From NCBI RefSeq assembly GCF_000185725.2, contig NZ_KI391953.1, positions 620,001 through 684,000 on the forward strand: DNA of 64,000 nucleotides, in the 5' to 3' direction. Made by a program: the position numbers and the translations under genes. This document shows, one piece after another, positions 55,605 through 64,000 of this stretch. The DNA is from Segniliparus rugosus ATCC BAA-974. Lineage in GTDB: Bacteria; Actinomycetota; Actinomycetes; Mycobacteriales; Mycobacteriaceae. Every line of letters starts with the position of its first letter. Positions within the stretch are counted from its first letter, which is position 1. The notes below the pieces were generated by a model. The model was not told the origin of the DNA and searched no databases. It saw only the letters and a list, made by a program, of their open reading frames with translations.

Positions 55605-56131
55605 CCGTGTTGAAACTCCTCGAGGGGATCCCCGCGAGCGATTCGCCGATATCAAACCACGATTGGTTTGCGGATATTGAGCGGTCGTTGGTTCAGTCTC
55701 CGAACGATTGGAGAGACGCTGCGGCCCAAACGCTGGGAAACGACCACGCGTGGAGCTTGTTGGGGTGGGTGGAAATAGCCGCAACCTGGATCGTTCGGAC
55801 ACAATCGCGCGAGACACTCACGACAGCCGCGTTTGCGATGTCCGTGGTTGTGCGCAGTCGTCTCGATCTGCGTGACTGCTCAGTGGTTGCCTCTCTTCTC
55901 CGGCGCGCAGCCGATATGTGCGGTTTCGATGACCGTGCTTGCATCGCCGAAGGTTGCGACCGCGCTGGCCCGATGGGGCGAAAGGCACTCTCTCTATTGC
56001 TCAACGCCGACGCGAGAACTCCGCCGACACACACTGAATCTGGCGCGAACGAGACGTTCTCGTTCGCGCGGCGCCCGCCCGACTTCGATGTGCACGACCT
56101 CATGCGCAGGCTCGGGGTATCGGAAGGGTGA
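55601..56131 (+). CDS. Unknown protein, coupled to the small ORF; atypical composition
   Basis: 176 residues, soluble, mostly alpha-helical by pattern (helices around DWFADIERSLVQSPNDW, HAWSLLGWVEIAATWIVRTQ, CSVVASLLRRAADMC), with three further Cys residues in the middle. The C-terminus is disordered. Its bases are visibly richer in A and T than the flanking genes and its codons less biased to G/C at third positions, which suggests acquisition by transfer. I recognise no family. A strong hairpin ends the unit at 56150-56179. Confidence 0.75.
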   Translation: MTVLKLLEGIPASDSPISNHDWFADIERSLVQSPNDWRDAAAQTLGNDHAWSLLGWVEIAATWIVRTQSRETLTTAAFAMSVVVRSRLDLRDCSVVASLLRRAADMCGFDDRACIAEGCDRAGPMGRKALSLLLNADARTPPTHTESGANETFSFARRPPDFDVHDLMRRLGVSEG

Positions 56132-56149
56132 GGAAGGGTTCCGGAGCCG

Positions 56150-56179
56150 TAGCTCTCGGCAATGCGTCGCCGAGAGCTA
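56150..56179 (+). terminator. Hairpin terminator candidate after the two-gene cassette
   Basis: TAGCTCTCGGC (56150-56160), 8-base loop, GCCGAGAGCTA (56169-56179): an 11-bp perfect stem followed by TATTTGAG. The T-poor tail is common in high-GC genomes. No gene is convincing in 56180-56361. Confidence 0.6.
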
Positions 56180-56361
56180 TATTTGAGAGAGGAACAAGTC
56201 CTTGTCCGACGGGGTTCGACAGGGGAGATAAAGGGCATGACGGGGCGTCTTGCCTGTTCGCGCCGAAGAAACCGCGCTGACAGCCAGCGCACAGGTTTGA
56301 CACAGAGACATGGCAGGTGGGGTTCAACCTCATCTCAGACGAGAGGCATAGTGTCCAAAGC

Positions 56362-57633
56362 ATGACGAATTCCAGCGTGCTGGCTCCACAGGCGGTTTGC
56401 GCCCCTGAGAAGCGCGGACAGGCCGTAGTGCTCGATGTGGTGGTCCCTGTCTACAACGAAGAGAAGGACCTCCCCACGTGCGTGCGCCGCCTGCACGCCT
56501 ACCTGAGCGAACATCTGCCGTTCCGCGCGCGCATCGTCATCGCGGACAACGCCAGCACCGACGCCACGCTGGAAGTCGCCCGCCAGCTCGCGGCGCAGCA
56601 CGAGAACGTCGTCGTCCGCCATCTCGACCTCAAGGGCCGAGGCAGGGCGCTGCACACCGTGTGGAGCGAGTCGGACGCGCAGATCGTCTCGTACATGGAC
56701 GTGGACCTCTCCACCGACCTGAAGGCGCTGCTCCCGCTCGTGGCCCCGTTGCTGTCCGGCCATTCCGACGTGGCCATCGGCTCGCGCCTGGCCAAGGGTT
56801 CCCGAGTGGTGCGCGGTCCGAAGCGGGAGTTCATCTCCCGCTGCTACAACTTGATCCTGCGCGGCGCGCTCGGCGCGCATTTCTCCGACGCGCAGTGCGG
56901 GTTCAAAGCGATGCGGTCGGACGTCGCCCGCGAACTGCTCCCGCTGGTCCAGGACAAGGGTTGGTTCTTCGACACCGAGCTGCTCGTCATCGCGGAGTCC
57001 GCGGGCCTGAGGATCCACGAGGTGCCGGTGGACTGGGTCGACGACCCGGACAGCCGGGTGGACATCGTCCGCACGGCCGTCGACGACCTCAAAGGCGTGT
57101 GGCGGGTCGGCAAAGCGCTCACAACCGGCGAGCTGCCGATCGCGGAGCTGCGCAGGGCAGTCGGCCGCGAGCCGCTGAGGGGCGGCTCCGGGGTCATCGA
57201 CGCGGAGCAGCGAGGCATGGTGGGGCAGTTGGTCCGGTTCGGCGTCGTCGGCGTCCTCTCCACCATCGCCTTCGCCCTCCTCTATCTCGCGTTGCGCCCG
57301 CTGCTCGGCGCGCAGGTCGCGAACCTGGTGGCGCTCTTGAGCACGGCAATCGCGAACACGGCGGCCAACCGGGCGTTCACCTTCGGAGTCCGGGGCCGCG
57401 CCGGGGCGGGTCTGCACCACCTGCAAGGCCTGATCATTTTCCTGATCGGCCTCGGCCTCACCTCGGGGTCGCTCTACGCCCTGCACAGCATGGTCAGCAG
57501 CGATCCCGGCCGTCATATCGAGCTGGTGACGCTCATCGTCGCGAACCTCGTCGCCACGCTGGTGCGGTTCATCGGCTTGCGACTCGTCTTCCGACACCAT
57601 CACGCGCGGCGCGGCGCGGCGCATCCCGCGTGA
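56362..57633 (+). CDS. GT2 glycosyltransferase with C-terminal GtrA-like membrane domain
   Basis: 423 residues from ATG 56362. N-terminal family 2 domain of the dolichyl-phosphate mannosyltransferase/ArnC type: VVVPVYNEEKDLPTCVRRL, ADNASTDATLEVARQ, MDVDLSTDLKALLPLV (metal-binding acidic motif), and SDAQCGFKAMRSDVARELLP. From about residue 280 four membrane helices form a GtrA-like domain (QLVRFGVVGVLSTIAFALLY, NTAANRAFTF). Such enzymes load a sugar onto polyprenyl phosphate, which the partner enzyme then uses on the outer face. The stop overlaps the next gene (GTGA). Confidence 0.93.
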   Translation: MTNSSVLAPQAVCAPEKRGQAVVLDVVVPVYNEEKDLPTCVRRLHAYLSEHLPFRARIVIADNASTDATLEVARQLAAQHENVVVRHLDLKGRGRALHTVWSESDAQIVSYMDVDLSTDLKALLPLVAPLLSGHSDVAIGSRLAKGSRVVRGPKREFISRCYNLILRGALGAHFSDAQCGFKAMRSDVARELLPLVQDKGWFFDTELLVIAESAGLRIHEVPVDWVDDPDSRVDIVRTAVDDLKGVWRVGKALTTGELPIAELRRAVGREPLRGGSGVIDAEQRGMVGQLVRFGVVGVLSTIAFALLYLALRPLLGAQVANLVALLSTAIANTAANRAFTFGVRGRAGAGLHHLQGLIIFLIGLGLTSGSLYALHSMVSSDPGRHIELVTLIVANLVATLVRFIGLRLVFRHHHARRGAAHPA

Positions 57634-59588
57634 GCGCGATAGGGGACCGGATCCGCAGGTGCGACCGGCGGACGTGGCTGCTTGTCGCCCTCCTGCTCGG
57701 CTCAGGCGGGGCGTACCTCGCTCTGCTCGGCAGGCAGGGCTGGTCGAACGGGTTCTACTCGGCGGCGGCGCAGGCCGGGGCGCAGTCGTGGCAGGCGTTC
57801 TTGTTCGGAGCTTCGGACGCTCCGGGGACGATCACCGTGGACAAACCGCCGCTCGCGCTGTGGCCGATGGCCCTGTCCGTCAAGCTGTTCGGACTGTCGA
57901 CCTGGAGCATCCTCGTCCCGCAGGCGCTGATGGGCGTGGCCTCGGTCGGGCTCCTCTACGTCGTCGTGCGCCGAAGCTTCGGTGTCGACGCGGGTTTGAT
58001 CGCCGCTCTGGCGCTCGCCACGACGCCGATCGCGTTGGTGATGTTCCGGCACAACAACCCGGACGCGATCTTGGTGCTCCTGGAGATCGGGGCCACCGGC
58101 GCGATGCTCGAAGCGGTTCGCCGTTCTGGCGAGGGGGCATGGTCGCGCGGCGGGAGCGGATGGTGGCTGCTGGCCTCGGGGGCGCTGGTCGGCCTCGGCT
58201 TCCTCGCCAAGCAGCTCGCGGTGTTCCTCGTCGTTCCTGCCTTGGCGCTCGTGTGGTTGGTGGGGGCGCGGCCGAAACTGCTCACGCGGATCAGCCTCTC
58301 CTTCGTCGCGCTCGCGGGGCTGGTCGTTTCGGCGGGCTGGTGGGTCGCCCTTGTGGAGCTGTGGCGGCCGAAAGAGTCCCGGCCCTGGATCGGCGGCTCG
58401 CAGACGAACTCCTTCCTCGAACTCACCTTCGGCTACAACGGCCTCGGGCGGATCAACGGGGACGAGCACGGGGGAGGCTTGGGGTCTCCGGGCGAAGGCT
58501 TCCCCAAACTCGGGGAAGGATGCTTCGGCGGCGGGCCGGGGCGCGGGATGTTCGCCGCCGACCGGGGGATCTTGCGGATGTTCGGCGAGCAGGTCGGCGG
58601 TCAGATCGCCTGGTTGCTCCCCGCCGCGCTGGTCCTGCTGGCCGCGAGCCTGTTCTGGATCGGGCGGGCCGCTCGGACCGACCAGCGTCGGGCGGGCTTG
58701 CTGGCCTGGGGCGGCTGGCTCGTCGTCACCGCGCTGGTGTTCAGCTTTATGGGCGGCATCTTCCACCCGTATTACAGCGTGGCGCTCGCGCCCGCGCTCG
58801 CCGCTCTGACGGGAGCCGGTTTGACCATGGCATGGGAACGCCGAGGCGAGCGCTCGGCTCGGCTCGTGCTCGCCTCGGCGACACTGGCCGCGTCGGGCAT
58901 GGCGTGGGCGATCCTGTCCCGCACTCCGGACTGGCTCCCGCCGCTGCGCTGGGCGATTGCCGCGGTCGGCCTCGTCGTCGCGCTCGGCTTCGCCCTCGCC
59001 GATGGCCGCGCCGGGGCGAGCTGGCGGCTGCTCGCCGCCGGGCTTGCGATCGCGGGCTTGGCGGGCCCGCTCGCGTATGACGTGTACACCGTTGCGGACC
59101 GGCCGGAGCAGGGCGGCATGCCGTCGGCGGGCCCGAGGCTCGAAGGAGCTTTCCCTCAATCCGGCCCCGCCGCGGCGGGGCCGACGGCACAGGGGTGCCC
59201 CCGTCCGGGGCCTGGCGGCCCGAAACCGCCCTTCGGCGCGAAGCCGGACCCCGCGCTGGTGGCGCTTCTGCGCCAAGACGGCGGGCAGTACGTGTGGGTC
59301 GGGGCAGGGGTCAGCTCGATGGGCACGGCGGGCTATCAGTTGGAGTCCGGCTACCCGGTGATGCCGGTCGGCGGATTCGGCGGCGGCGACCCGTGGCCGA
59401 CGCTGGAGCGCTTCCAACAATGGGCCGCGCAGGGCAAGATCCATTATTTCATCGACCAGGCGGGCCCCCGGCCCTCGCGCGAAGGCGACGGGAGCGAGGC
59501 GGGGAAGATCGTCCACTGGGTGAAAACCAGTTTCGCCGGTCGAAAGTTCGGCGACGTGACGCTGTACGACCTCACCAAACCGCGCTAA
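57630..59588 (+). CDS. GT39/ArnT-like integral membrane glycosyltransferase
   Basis: 652 residues from GTG 57630, coupled to the GT2 gene. Membrane protein of the PMT/ArnT superfamily: the first periplasmic loop carries WSNGFYSAAAQAGAQSWQAF and the acidic motif region GTITVDKPPLALW. Multiple helices follow up to about residue 490, then a soluble domain of about 150 residues with a Gly-rich insert (GGGLGSPGEG earlier, GGFGGGDPWPTLERFQQW late). It probably transfers a polyprenyl-linked sugar to a cell-envelope acceptor. Donor and acceptor are unknown. Confidence 0.9.
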   Translation: MSAIGDRIRRCDRRTWLLVALLLGSGGAYLALLGRQGWSNGFYSAAAQAGAQSWQAFLFGASDAPGTITVDKPPLALWPMALSVKLFGLSTWSILVPQALMGVASVGLLYVVVRRSFGVDAGLIAALALATTPIALVMFRHNNPDAILVLLEIGATGAMLEAVRRSGEGAWSRGGSGWWLLASGALVGLGFLAKQLAVFLVVPALALVWLVGARPKLLTRISLSFVALAGLVVSAGWWVALVELWRPKESRPWIGGSQTNSFLELTFGYNGLGRINGDEHGGGLGSPGEGFPKLGEGCFGGGPGRGMFAADRGILRMFGEQVGGQIAWLLPAALVLLAASLFWIGRAARTDQRRAGLLAWGGWLVVTALVFSFMGGIFHPYYSVALAPALAALTGAGLTMAWERRGERSARLVLASATLAASGMAWAILSRTPDWLPPLRWAIAAVGLVVALGFALADGRAGASWRLLAAGLAIAGLAGPLAYDVYTVADRPEQGGMPSAGPRLEGAFPQSGPAAAGPTAQGCPRPGPGGPKPPFGAKPDPALVALLRQDGGQYVWVGAGVSSMGTAGYQLESGYPVMPVGGFGGGDPWPTLERFQQWAAQGKIHYFIDQAGPRPSREGDGSEAGKIVHWVKTSFAGRKFGDVTLYDLTKPR

Positions 59589-59670
59589 GCCCGGAGGTTC
59601 CGCGCCGCACGGTGCGCCGCCGCCTCGGGCGACTGTCCCGTCTGGCCGCAGGATGTCGTAAAGTCATCAC

Positions 59671-61965
59671 GTGCCAGGCAGCGTTCCCACTCAGCATGTT
59701 GACACCGTCGAGTTCGCGAACCAAACCCCCGACCATCCGCAGCCGTTCCGGGAGCTGGGCCTCACCGAAGAGGAGTACAAGCGGATCAGGGAGCTGCTCG
59801 GCAGGCGGCCGACCGACTCCGAACTGGGCATGTACTCGGTGATGTGGAGCGAGCACTGCTCCTACAAATCCTCCAAAGCGCACTTGAAGTACTTCGGCGA
59901 GACCACGACCGAGGCGATGCGCGCGGGCCTGCTCGCCGGCATCGGCGCGAACGCGGGCGTGGTGGACATCGGCCAAGGCTGGGCGGTCACCTTCAAAGCC
60001 GAATCGCACAACCACCCCTCGTTCATCGAGCCGTACCAGGGCGCGGCGACCGGGGTCGGCGGCATCGTCCGCGACATCCTGGCGATGGGCGCCCGTCCGG
60101 TCGCGGTGATGGACCAGCTTTGTTTCGGCGAGGCGGACGCCCCCGACACGCGCCGGGTGCTGCCCGGCGTGGTCGCCGGGGTCGGCGGCTACGGGAACTG
60201 CCTCGGCCTGCCGAACATCGGCGGCCAGACGCTCTTCGACGCCTGCTACGCGGGCAATCCGCTGGTCAACGCGCTGTGCCTCGGCGTCGTTCGGGCGGAC
60301 TCGGTGCATGAGGCGAAGGCCAGCGGCGTCGGGAACCTCGTCGTGCTCTACGGCGCGCGCACGGGCCGGGACGGCATCGGCGGGGTTTCGGTGCTCGCGT
60401 CGGAGACGTTCGAGGGCGAGTCCGAGGGCGGCGGCAAGAAGCTGCCCGCCGTGCAGGTGGGCGATCCGTTCATGGAGAAGCTGCTCATCGAGTCGAGCCT
60501 GGAGATCTTCGACGCTGGCCTCGTCGAGGGCATCCAGGACCTCGGCGGAGCCGGTCTGTCCTGCGCGATCTCCGAGCTCGCGGCGGCGGGGGACGGCGGG
60601 ATGCATGTGGCGCTCGACAAGGTGCCGCTGCGTGCGGCGGACATGACGCCGACCGAGACGCTTTGCAGCGAGTCCCAGGAGCGGATGTGCGCCATCGTCG
60701 CGCCCGAGAAGCTGGACGAGTTCCTCGCCATTTGCGCGCGCTGGGAGGTGACCGCCACCGTCATCGGCGAGGTCACCGACACCGGCCGCCTGCAAGTCGA
60801 CTGGCACGGCGAGCGGATCGTGGACGTGGTCGCGCGGACGCTGGCGGACGAGGGCCCGGTGTACCAGCGTCCGGTCGAGCGCCCCGCGTTCCAGGACGCG
60901 CTGGTCGCCGACACGACCGCCGGTCTGGCCCGGCCAAAGAGCGGCCAGGAGCTGCGCGAGGCGCTGTTCGCGCTGATCGCCTCGCCAGGGTTGTGCTCGA
61001 CAAGGTTCATCACCCAGCAGTACGACTCCTTGGTCCGGGGCAATTCGGTGCTGGTCCCCGGCGCGGACGCGGGCCTGGTCCGAGTGGACGAGGAGTCCGG
61101 GCTGGGCGTCGCGATCGCGACGGACGCCAACGGCAGGTTCGCCAAGCTCGACCCGTACCGGGGCGTTCAGCTCGCCCTCGCCGAGGCGTACCGCAACGTG
61201 GCCGTCGCGGGGGCGGTGCCGAGGGCCGTGACGAACTGCCTGAACTTCGGCTCCCCGCAGGATCCGGGCGTGATGTGGCAATTCGCGCAGGCGGTGCGGG
61301 GCCTGGCGGACGGCTGCGCCGCGCTCGGCATCCCGGTGACCGGCGGGAACGTGAGTTTCTACAATCAGACCGGCGACGTGGCGATCAACCCGACCCCCGT
61401 GGTCGGGGTGCTCGGCGTCGTCGACGACGTCGCCAGGGCGGTGAAGGTCGGGTTCGCGCCCGACCACGGACAGGTGCTGTTCCTGCTCGGCGAGACCCGC
61501 GACGAGCTGGACGGCTCCGCATGGGCGAAGGTGGTCCACGGCCATCTGGGCGGCGAGCCGCCCTCGGTGGACCTCGAAGCGGAGCGCCGCCTCGCCGAGA
61601 CGCTGCACGCCGCCGCGCGGCAGGGGCTGGTGAACGGCGCGCACGACTTGTCCGAGGGCGGCCTCGCGCAGGCGCTGGTGGAGTCGGTCCTCGCAGTCGG
61701 AGTCGGCGTCCGCGTGGTGCTGCCGGAAGGGGCCGACCCGTTCGTCGCGCTCTTCGCCGAGTCCTCGGGCCGGGCGCTGGTCGCGGTCACGCACACTCAG
61801 GCGGGAGCGTTCGAAGCGCTGGTCGCCTCGCGCGGCGTGCCGTTCGCCCGAGTGGGCGTCGTCGTGCCCGACAGCGCCGAGCTCGAGGTCCAGGGACTGT
61901 TCACAGCCGGGCTCTCCGAGCTGCGCGAGGCGCACGAGGGCACATTGCCCGCGCTCTTCGCCTGA
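59671..61965 (+). CDS. purL: Phosphoribosylformylglycinamidine synthase subunit II
   Basis: 764 residues from GTG 59671. Fourth step of purine synthesis: converts FGAR to FGAM with ammonia from PurQ. Small-type PurL, needing PurQ and PurS, which are not in this window. Markers: [114 protein letters not shown]. Very close to mycobacterial PurL. Full length. Confidence 0.97.
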   Translation: MPGSVPTQHVDTVEFANQTPDHPQPFRELGLTEEEYKRIRELLGRRPTDSELGMYSVMWSEHCSYKSSKAHLKYFGETTTEAMRAGLLAGIGANAGVVDIGQGWAVTFKAESHNHPSFIEPYQGAATGVGGIVRDILAMGARPVAVMDQLCFGEADAPDTRRVLPGVVAGVGGYGNCLGLPNIGGQTLFDACYAGNPLVNALCLGVVRADSVHEAKASGVGNLVVLYGARTGRDGIGGVSVLASETFEGESEGGGKKLPAVQVGDPFMEKLLIESSLEIFDAGLVEGIQDLGGAGLSCAISELAAAGDGGMHVALDKVPLRAADMTPTETLCSESQERMCAIVAPEKLDEFLAICARWEVTATVIGEVTDTGRLQVDWHGERIVDVVARTLADEGPVYQRPVERPAFQDALVADTTAGLARPKSGQELREALFALIASPGLCSTRFITQQYDSLVRGNSVLVPGADAGLVRVDEESGLGVAIATDANGRFAKLDPYRGVQLALAEAYRNVAVAGAVPRAVTNCLNFGSPQDPGVMWQFAQAVRGLADGCAALGIPVTGGNVSFYNQTGDVAINPTPVVGVLGVVDDVARAVKVGFAPDHGQVLFLLGETRDELDGSAWAKVVHGHLGGEPPSVDLEAERRLAETLHAAARQGLVNGAHDLSEGGLAQALVESVLAVGVGVRVVLPEGADPFVALFAESSGRALVAVTHTQAGAFEALVASRGVPFARVGVVVPDSAELEVQGLFTAGLSELREAHEGTLPALFA

Positions 61966-62081
61966 GCTTCCCTGAGGCTCCGCCAGGCTCGTTCCTCGCT
62001 GTTTCCTCGTGCCACGTCGCTCGTCGGCTGGGTTTTCCGGTGTTCCCCGGAGCTTTCGCTCCAGGAAAAGATGTGCCCCGC

Positions 62082-62110
62082 TTCACAGTCGGCAGACGCG
62101 TGTGTATGAT
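62082..62110 (+). promoter_or_regulatory. Strong sigma-A-like promoter of the repeat-protein gene
   Basis: TTCACA (62082-62087), exactly 17 nt, TATGAT (62105-62110). Start of transcription about 62117, leaving a leader of about 180 nt. Just upstream, GGAGC-tttc-GCTCC (62049-62062) is a small hairpin that could end purL transcription. Confidence 0.55.
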
Positions 62111-62179
62111 CTACATCACCACAGTGCGAAGGGCCAAAAAGCCAAAGGCAAGGGTGGTAGTGAGTGAATAAAAACAGAG

Positions 62180-62227
62180 GATCCGCGCCAGGGCGGATCG
62201 TGGTGCACGACTTGCGGAAAGTCGTGC
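62180..62227 (+). other. Two consecutive hairpins in the 5' leader of the repeat-protein gene
   Basis: GATCCGC (62180-62186) pairs with GCGGATC (62193-62199). GCACGACTT (62205-62213) pairs with AAGTCGTGC (62219-62227), a perfect 9-bp stem with a 5-base loop. They lie between the promoter and the ribosome binding site (GGAG near 62287), so control of translation, mRNA stability or early termination is possible. The rest of the 331-bp gap has no convincing gene. Confidence 0.5.
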
Positions 62228-62296
62228 ATATGTTCCCGCTCTGACGCATAGCGGCCGAAGGACCAGTGTTGTTCCTCCGGCAGATCGGAGCGCCCC

Positions 62297-64000
62297 ATGG
62301 CCAGATCCAGTCCCTTGTCCCAGCTCGCCAGCCGGTCCGCGACGGCGATGGTCGCCTTCGCCGCTGGCGTGGGCATGGCTCTCGCGGGGCCGGGAGCCCC
62401 TCGGGCGCAAGCCGCGACCATCCCAGGCTTGCCGGACGTCGTCGTCTCCGGTTCGTTCGCCACGGGCCTCAAAGCTTCCAGCGTGCCCGTCGTCAACGCC
62501 GGCCCGAGCTACACGATCCCCGGCCCGTTCGGGATCAGCGACACCATCAGCACGTTCCACAACACCTTCACAACGATGGACGCGACCCTCGTCCCGTCGT
62601 CGAACCTCGTTCCGCTCGCCAACCTCGCCGACTCGCTGGCGCAGATCGCCGAGACCGGCCTCTCGATCGACACGCTCGGCCAGCTGGCTTCGGCGATCAC
62701 CCAGATCGGCCAGTTGGCCTCCGGGCTGAACCAGCCGCTGCAGCTCACCGGCAACGCCACGCTGTTCAACAACGTCACGCAGGGCCCGAGCAACACCTTC
62801 ACCGGCCCGTTCGGGTTCGGCAGCACGGCGAGCCTGTTCAAGAACACCTTCACCGGAGTCAGCGCGACGATGGTCGGCGGGGTCAACCTGGGCAAGCCCG
62901 GCGAGCTCGCCGCGTCCTTGGGCCAGATCGCCCAGGGCGGCGTCACCCTTGAGAACCTCACCAAGCTGATCTCGGCGATCGGCCAGCTCACGGACACCGG
63001 CTCGGGCACAGGGATGAGCGCGACGCTCAACGCGGCGGCCACCGTCCTACACGACACGTTCGCCGGGCCGCAGCTCGGATTCACCGGGCCTGGCGGGCTC
63101 AGCGCGGCGTTGAGCAGCTTCGACAACACGTTCAACGGGCCGAACGCGCAGCTCGCCGCGTCGATGCCGATCGGGCCGAACGGCACCGCGTTGGAAAACC
63201 TCACGAATCTGGCGAACGCGCTTGGCGGCCTCGCCGACATCGCGAACGCGCTGAGCAAGATCACCTCGCCGGGCGAGCTCGTCAACCTCGGCCCGATCTT
63301 CGGCGACCTCGTCAAACTCGGCTCCGCGCTCGGCGGACCGCTCAACGTCGATCTCGCCGCGAACCTCTTCAACGACACGATCAACGGCCCGAAGCTCGGA
63401 TTCACCGGACCGGCAGGCATCAGCGCGGCGGCCACGACCTTCGGCAACACGCTGACCGGCCCTTCGCTCCACATCACCGGCTCGGTCGGTTTCGACACCC
63501 TTGGCGACGCGCTCAGCAGCTCGGGCAACGTGCTCAGCAATCTCGGCCAGGTGCTGATCAACAACTTCACCACCACGGTCACGTCCTTCAACAACACCAC
63601 GGCAGGTCCGGCTTTCGGCCTCACCGGCCCGGCTGGGACCAGCGCGGCGCTGGCCACCGGGGCTAACTCCTTCACCGGCCCCGTGCTCACCCTCACCCCG
63701 CCAAGGCACCACGGTCAGCTCCTTCAGCGACACGATCACCGGGCCAAAAGCAGACCTCGTCGGGCCCGGCGGGCTCGGGCTTTCGGTCCAAACCGGGAGC
63801 AACACGCTGCACGGGCCGTGGGTGACCACCGACAAGCCTTTGCAGGTCGCTCCACTAGTCACCGCGCTCACCAACACCGGGGAGCTGTTGACCAACCCGA
63901 GTTCGCTGGTCGGCAACCCCGGAGCCCTGCTGGCCAATCTCGGCCAGGCGCTCACCGCGCTGAGCGGTAACGGCAACGTCACGCTGCACTCCTTCAGCGA
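62297..64000 (+). CDS. Secreted repetitive surface-type protein (3' end outside window; frame break near 63700)
   Basis: Begins ATG 62297 with GGAG upstream. Signal peptide with basic start and hydrophobic core (TAMVAFAAGVGMALAG), cleavage near AQAA, residue 40. The rest is built of degenerate units around F-x-N/D-T-hydrophobic-x-GP, many followed by GFTGPxGxSAA, rich in Asn, Thr, Gly and Leu with almost no Lys and no Cys. As written the frame leaves this pattern at about 63700 and stops at 63970. Dropping one C there restores the repeats (QGTTVSSFSDTITGPKADLV) to the window edge. The pattern suggests a beta-solenoid or fibrous cell-surface protein. No catalytic domain seen; family not recognised. 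Confidence 0.75.
62750..63800 (+). repeat. Degenerate protein-level repeats in the secreted protein
   Basis: Recurring coding units include LFNNVTQGPSNTFTGPFGFG, LFKNTFTGVSATMVG, VLHDTFAGPQLGFTGPGGLS, SFDNTFNGPNAQLAAS, LFNDTINGPKLGFTGPAGIS, TFGNTLTGPSLHITGS, SFNNTTAGPAFGLTGPAGTS and SFSDTITGPKADLVGPGG. Paired units are about 22-24 residues apart, separated by longer Leu/Ala/Asn-rich helical-looking spacers (for example ENLTNLANALGGLADIANAL). Confidence 0.7.

Noticed and set aside
56162-56365. 67-codon ORF before the GT2 gene
   Set aside because: It starts inside the terminator hairpin, has no ribosome binding site, and its sequence is Arg/Ser-rich without structure.
59572-61935. Minus-strand open frame of 787 codons
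   Set aside because: Antisense to purL, whose identity is certain; no domain recognisable on the minus strand.
62106-62171. 21-codon ORF in the leader of the repeat protein (MIYITTVRR...)
   Set aside because: Its ATG overlaps the predicted -10 box, so it would not be on the transcript from that promoter; no ribosome site.
1-64000. CRISPR arrays, insertion sequences, rRNA or tRNA genes
   Set aside because: No regularly spaced repeats, transposase motifs, terminal inverted repeats or RNA-gene signatures were seen in the window.

Overview
The window is high-GC actinobacterial chromosome from a mycolic-acid bacterium (order Mycobacteriales). The reasons are a complete yrbE-mce operon, two MPT64-like secreted proteins, Wag31/SepF/FtsZ polar-growth genes, a type 2 isoleucyl-tRNA synthetase and the block coaA / glyA / acyl-ACP desaturase / phoH2 / polysaccharide deacetylase / fumC, which I recall in the same order in Mycobacterium tuberculosis. 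A Segniliparus-like genus outside Mycobacterium is my guess from divergence and layout; the sequence does not prove it.

Layout. 1-7.5 kb: the 5' part of a membrane adenylate cyclase, small and unknown membrane or secreted proteins, an alkyltransferase-like DNA-repair protein and a two-gene organosulfur monooxygenase operon. 7.5-16.8 kb (minus): Mce lipid importer operon in the order yrbEA-yrbEB-mceA-B-C-D-E-F-mam, with two genes broken by single-base frameshifts. 17.3-26 kb: coaA diverging from glyA, a stem-loop-rich RNA region, desaturase, phoH2, deacetylase, then fumC between two MPT64-like genes. 26-36.4 kb: tightly overlapping cell-wall operon murE-murF-mraY-murD-ftsW-murG-murC-ftsQ. 36.3-38.9 kb: an insertion of a DMT permease, a secreted protein and a broken esterase that separates ftsQ from ftsZ. 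39.2-47.5 kb: ftsZ-yfiH-yggS-sepF-yggT-two divIVA paralogues-ileS. 47.5-55.4 kb: aquaglyceroporin, DNA polymerase IV, an ATPase, a catalase-like/cytochrome b561 pair, an oxidoreductase on a 39-bp palindrome, and two tandem YfeH-type transporters. 55.4-56.2 kb: a small two-gene cassette of unknown function with a near-ideal ribosome binding site and a palindromic operator. 56.4-62 kb: two membrane glycosyltransferases and purL. 62-64 kb: a sigma-A-like promoter, a structured leader and the start of a long repetitive secreted protein that leaves the window.

How it fits together: the centre of the window makes lipid II precursors (MurE, F, D, C, MraY, MurG) and the divisome and polar scaffold (FtsW, FtsQ, FtsZ, SepF, DivIVA), nearly all joined by 1-8 nt stop/start overlaps. 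The Mce operon imports lipids. The flanks hold central metabolism and accessory redox or transport genes.

The most unusual points are: the mraY start duplicated in tandem with a chain of overlapping mini-ORFs; an ileS reading frame continuous with an upstream two-helix membrane segment; tandem divIVA genes; the 39-bp palindrome containing two divergent start codons; the unknown two-gene cassette; stem-loops after glyA; the repeat protein; and four single-base frame breaks that are either real mutations or assembly errors.
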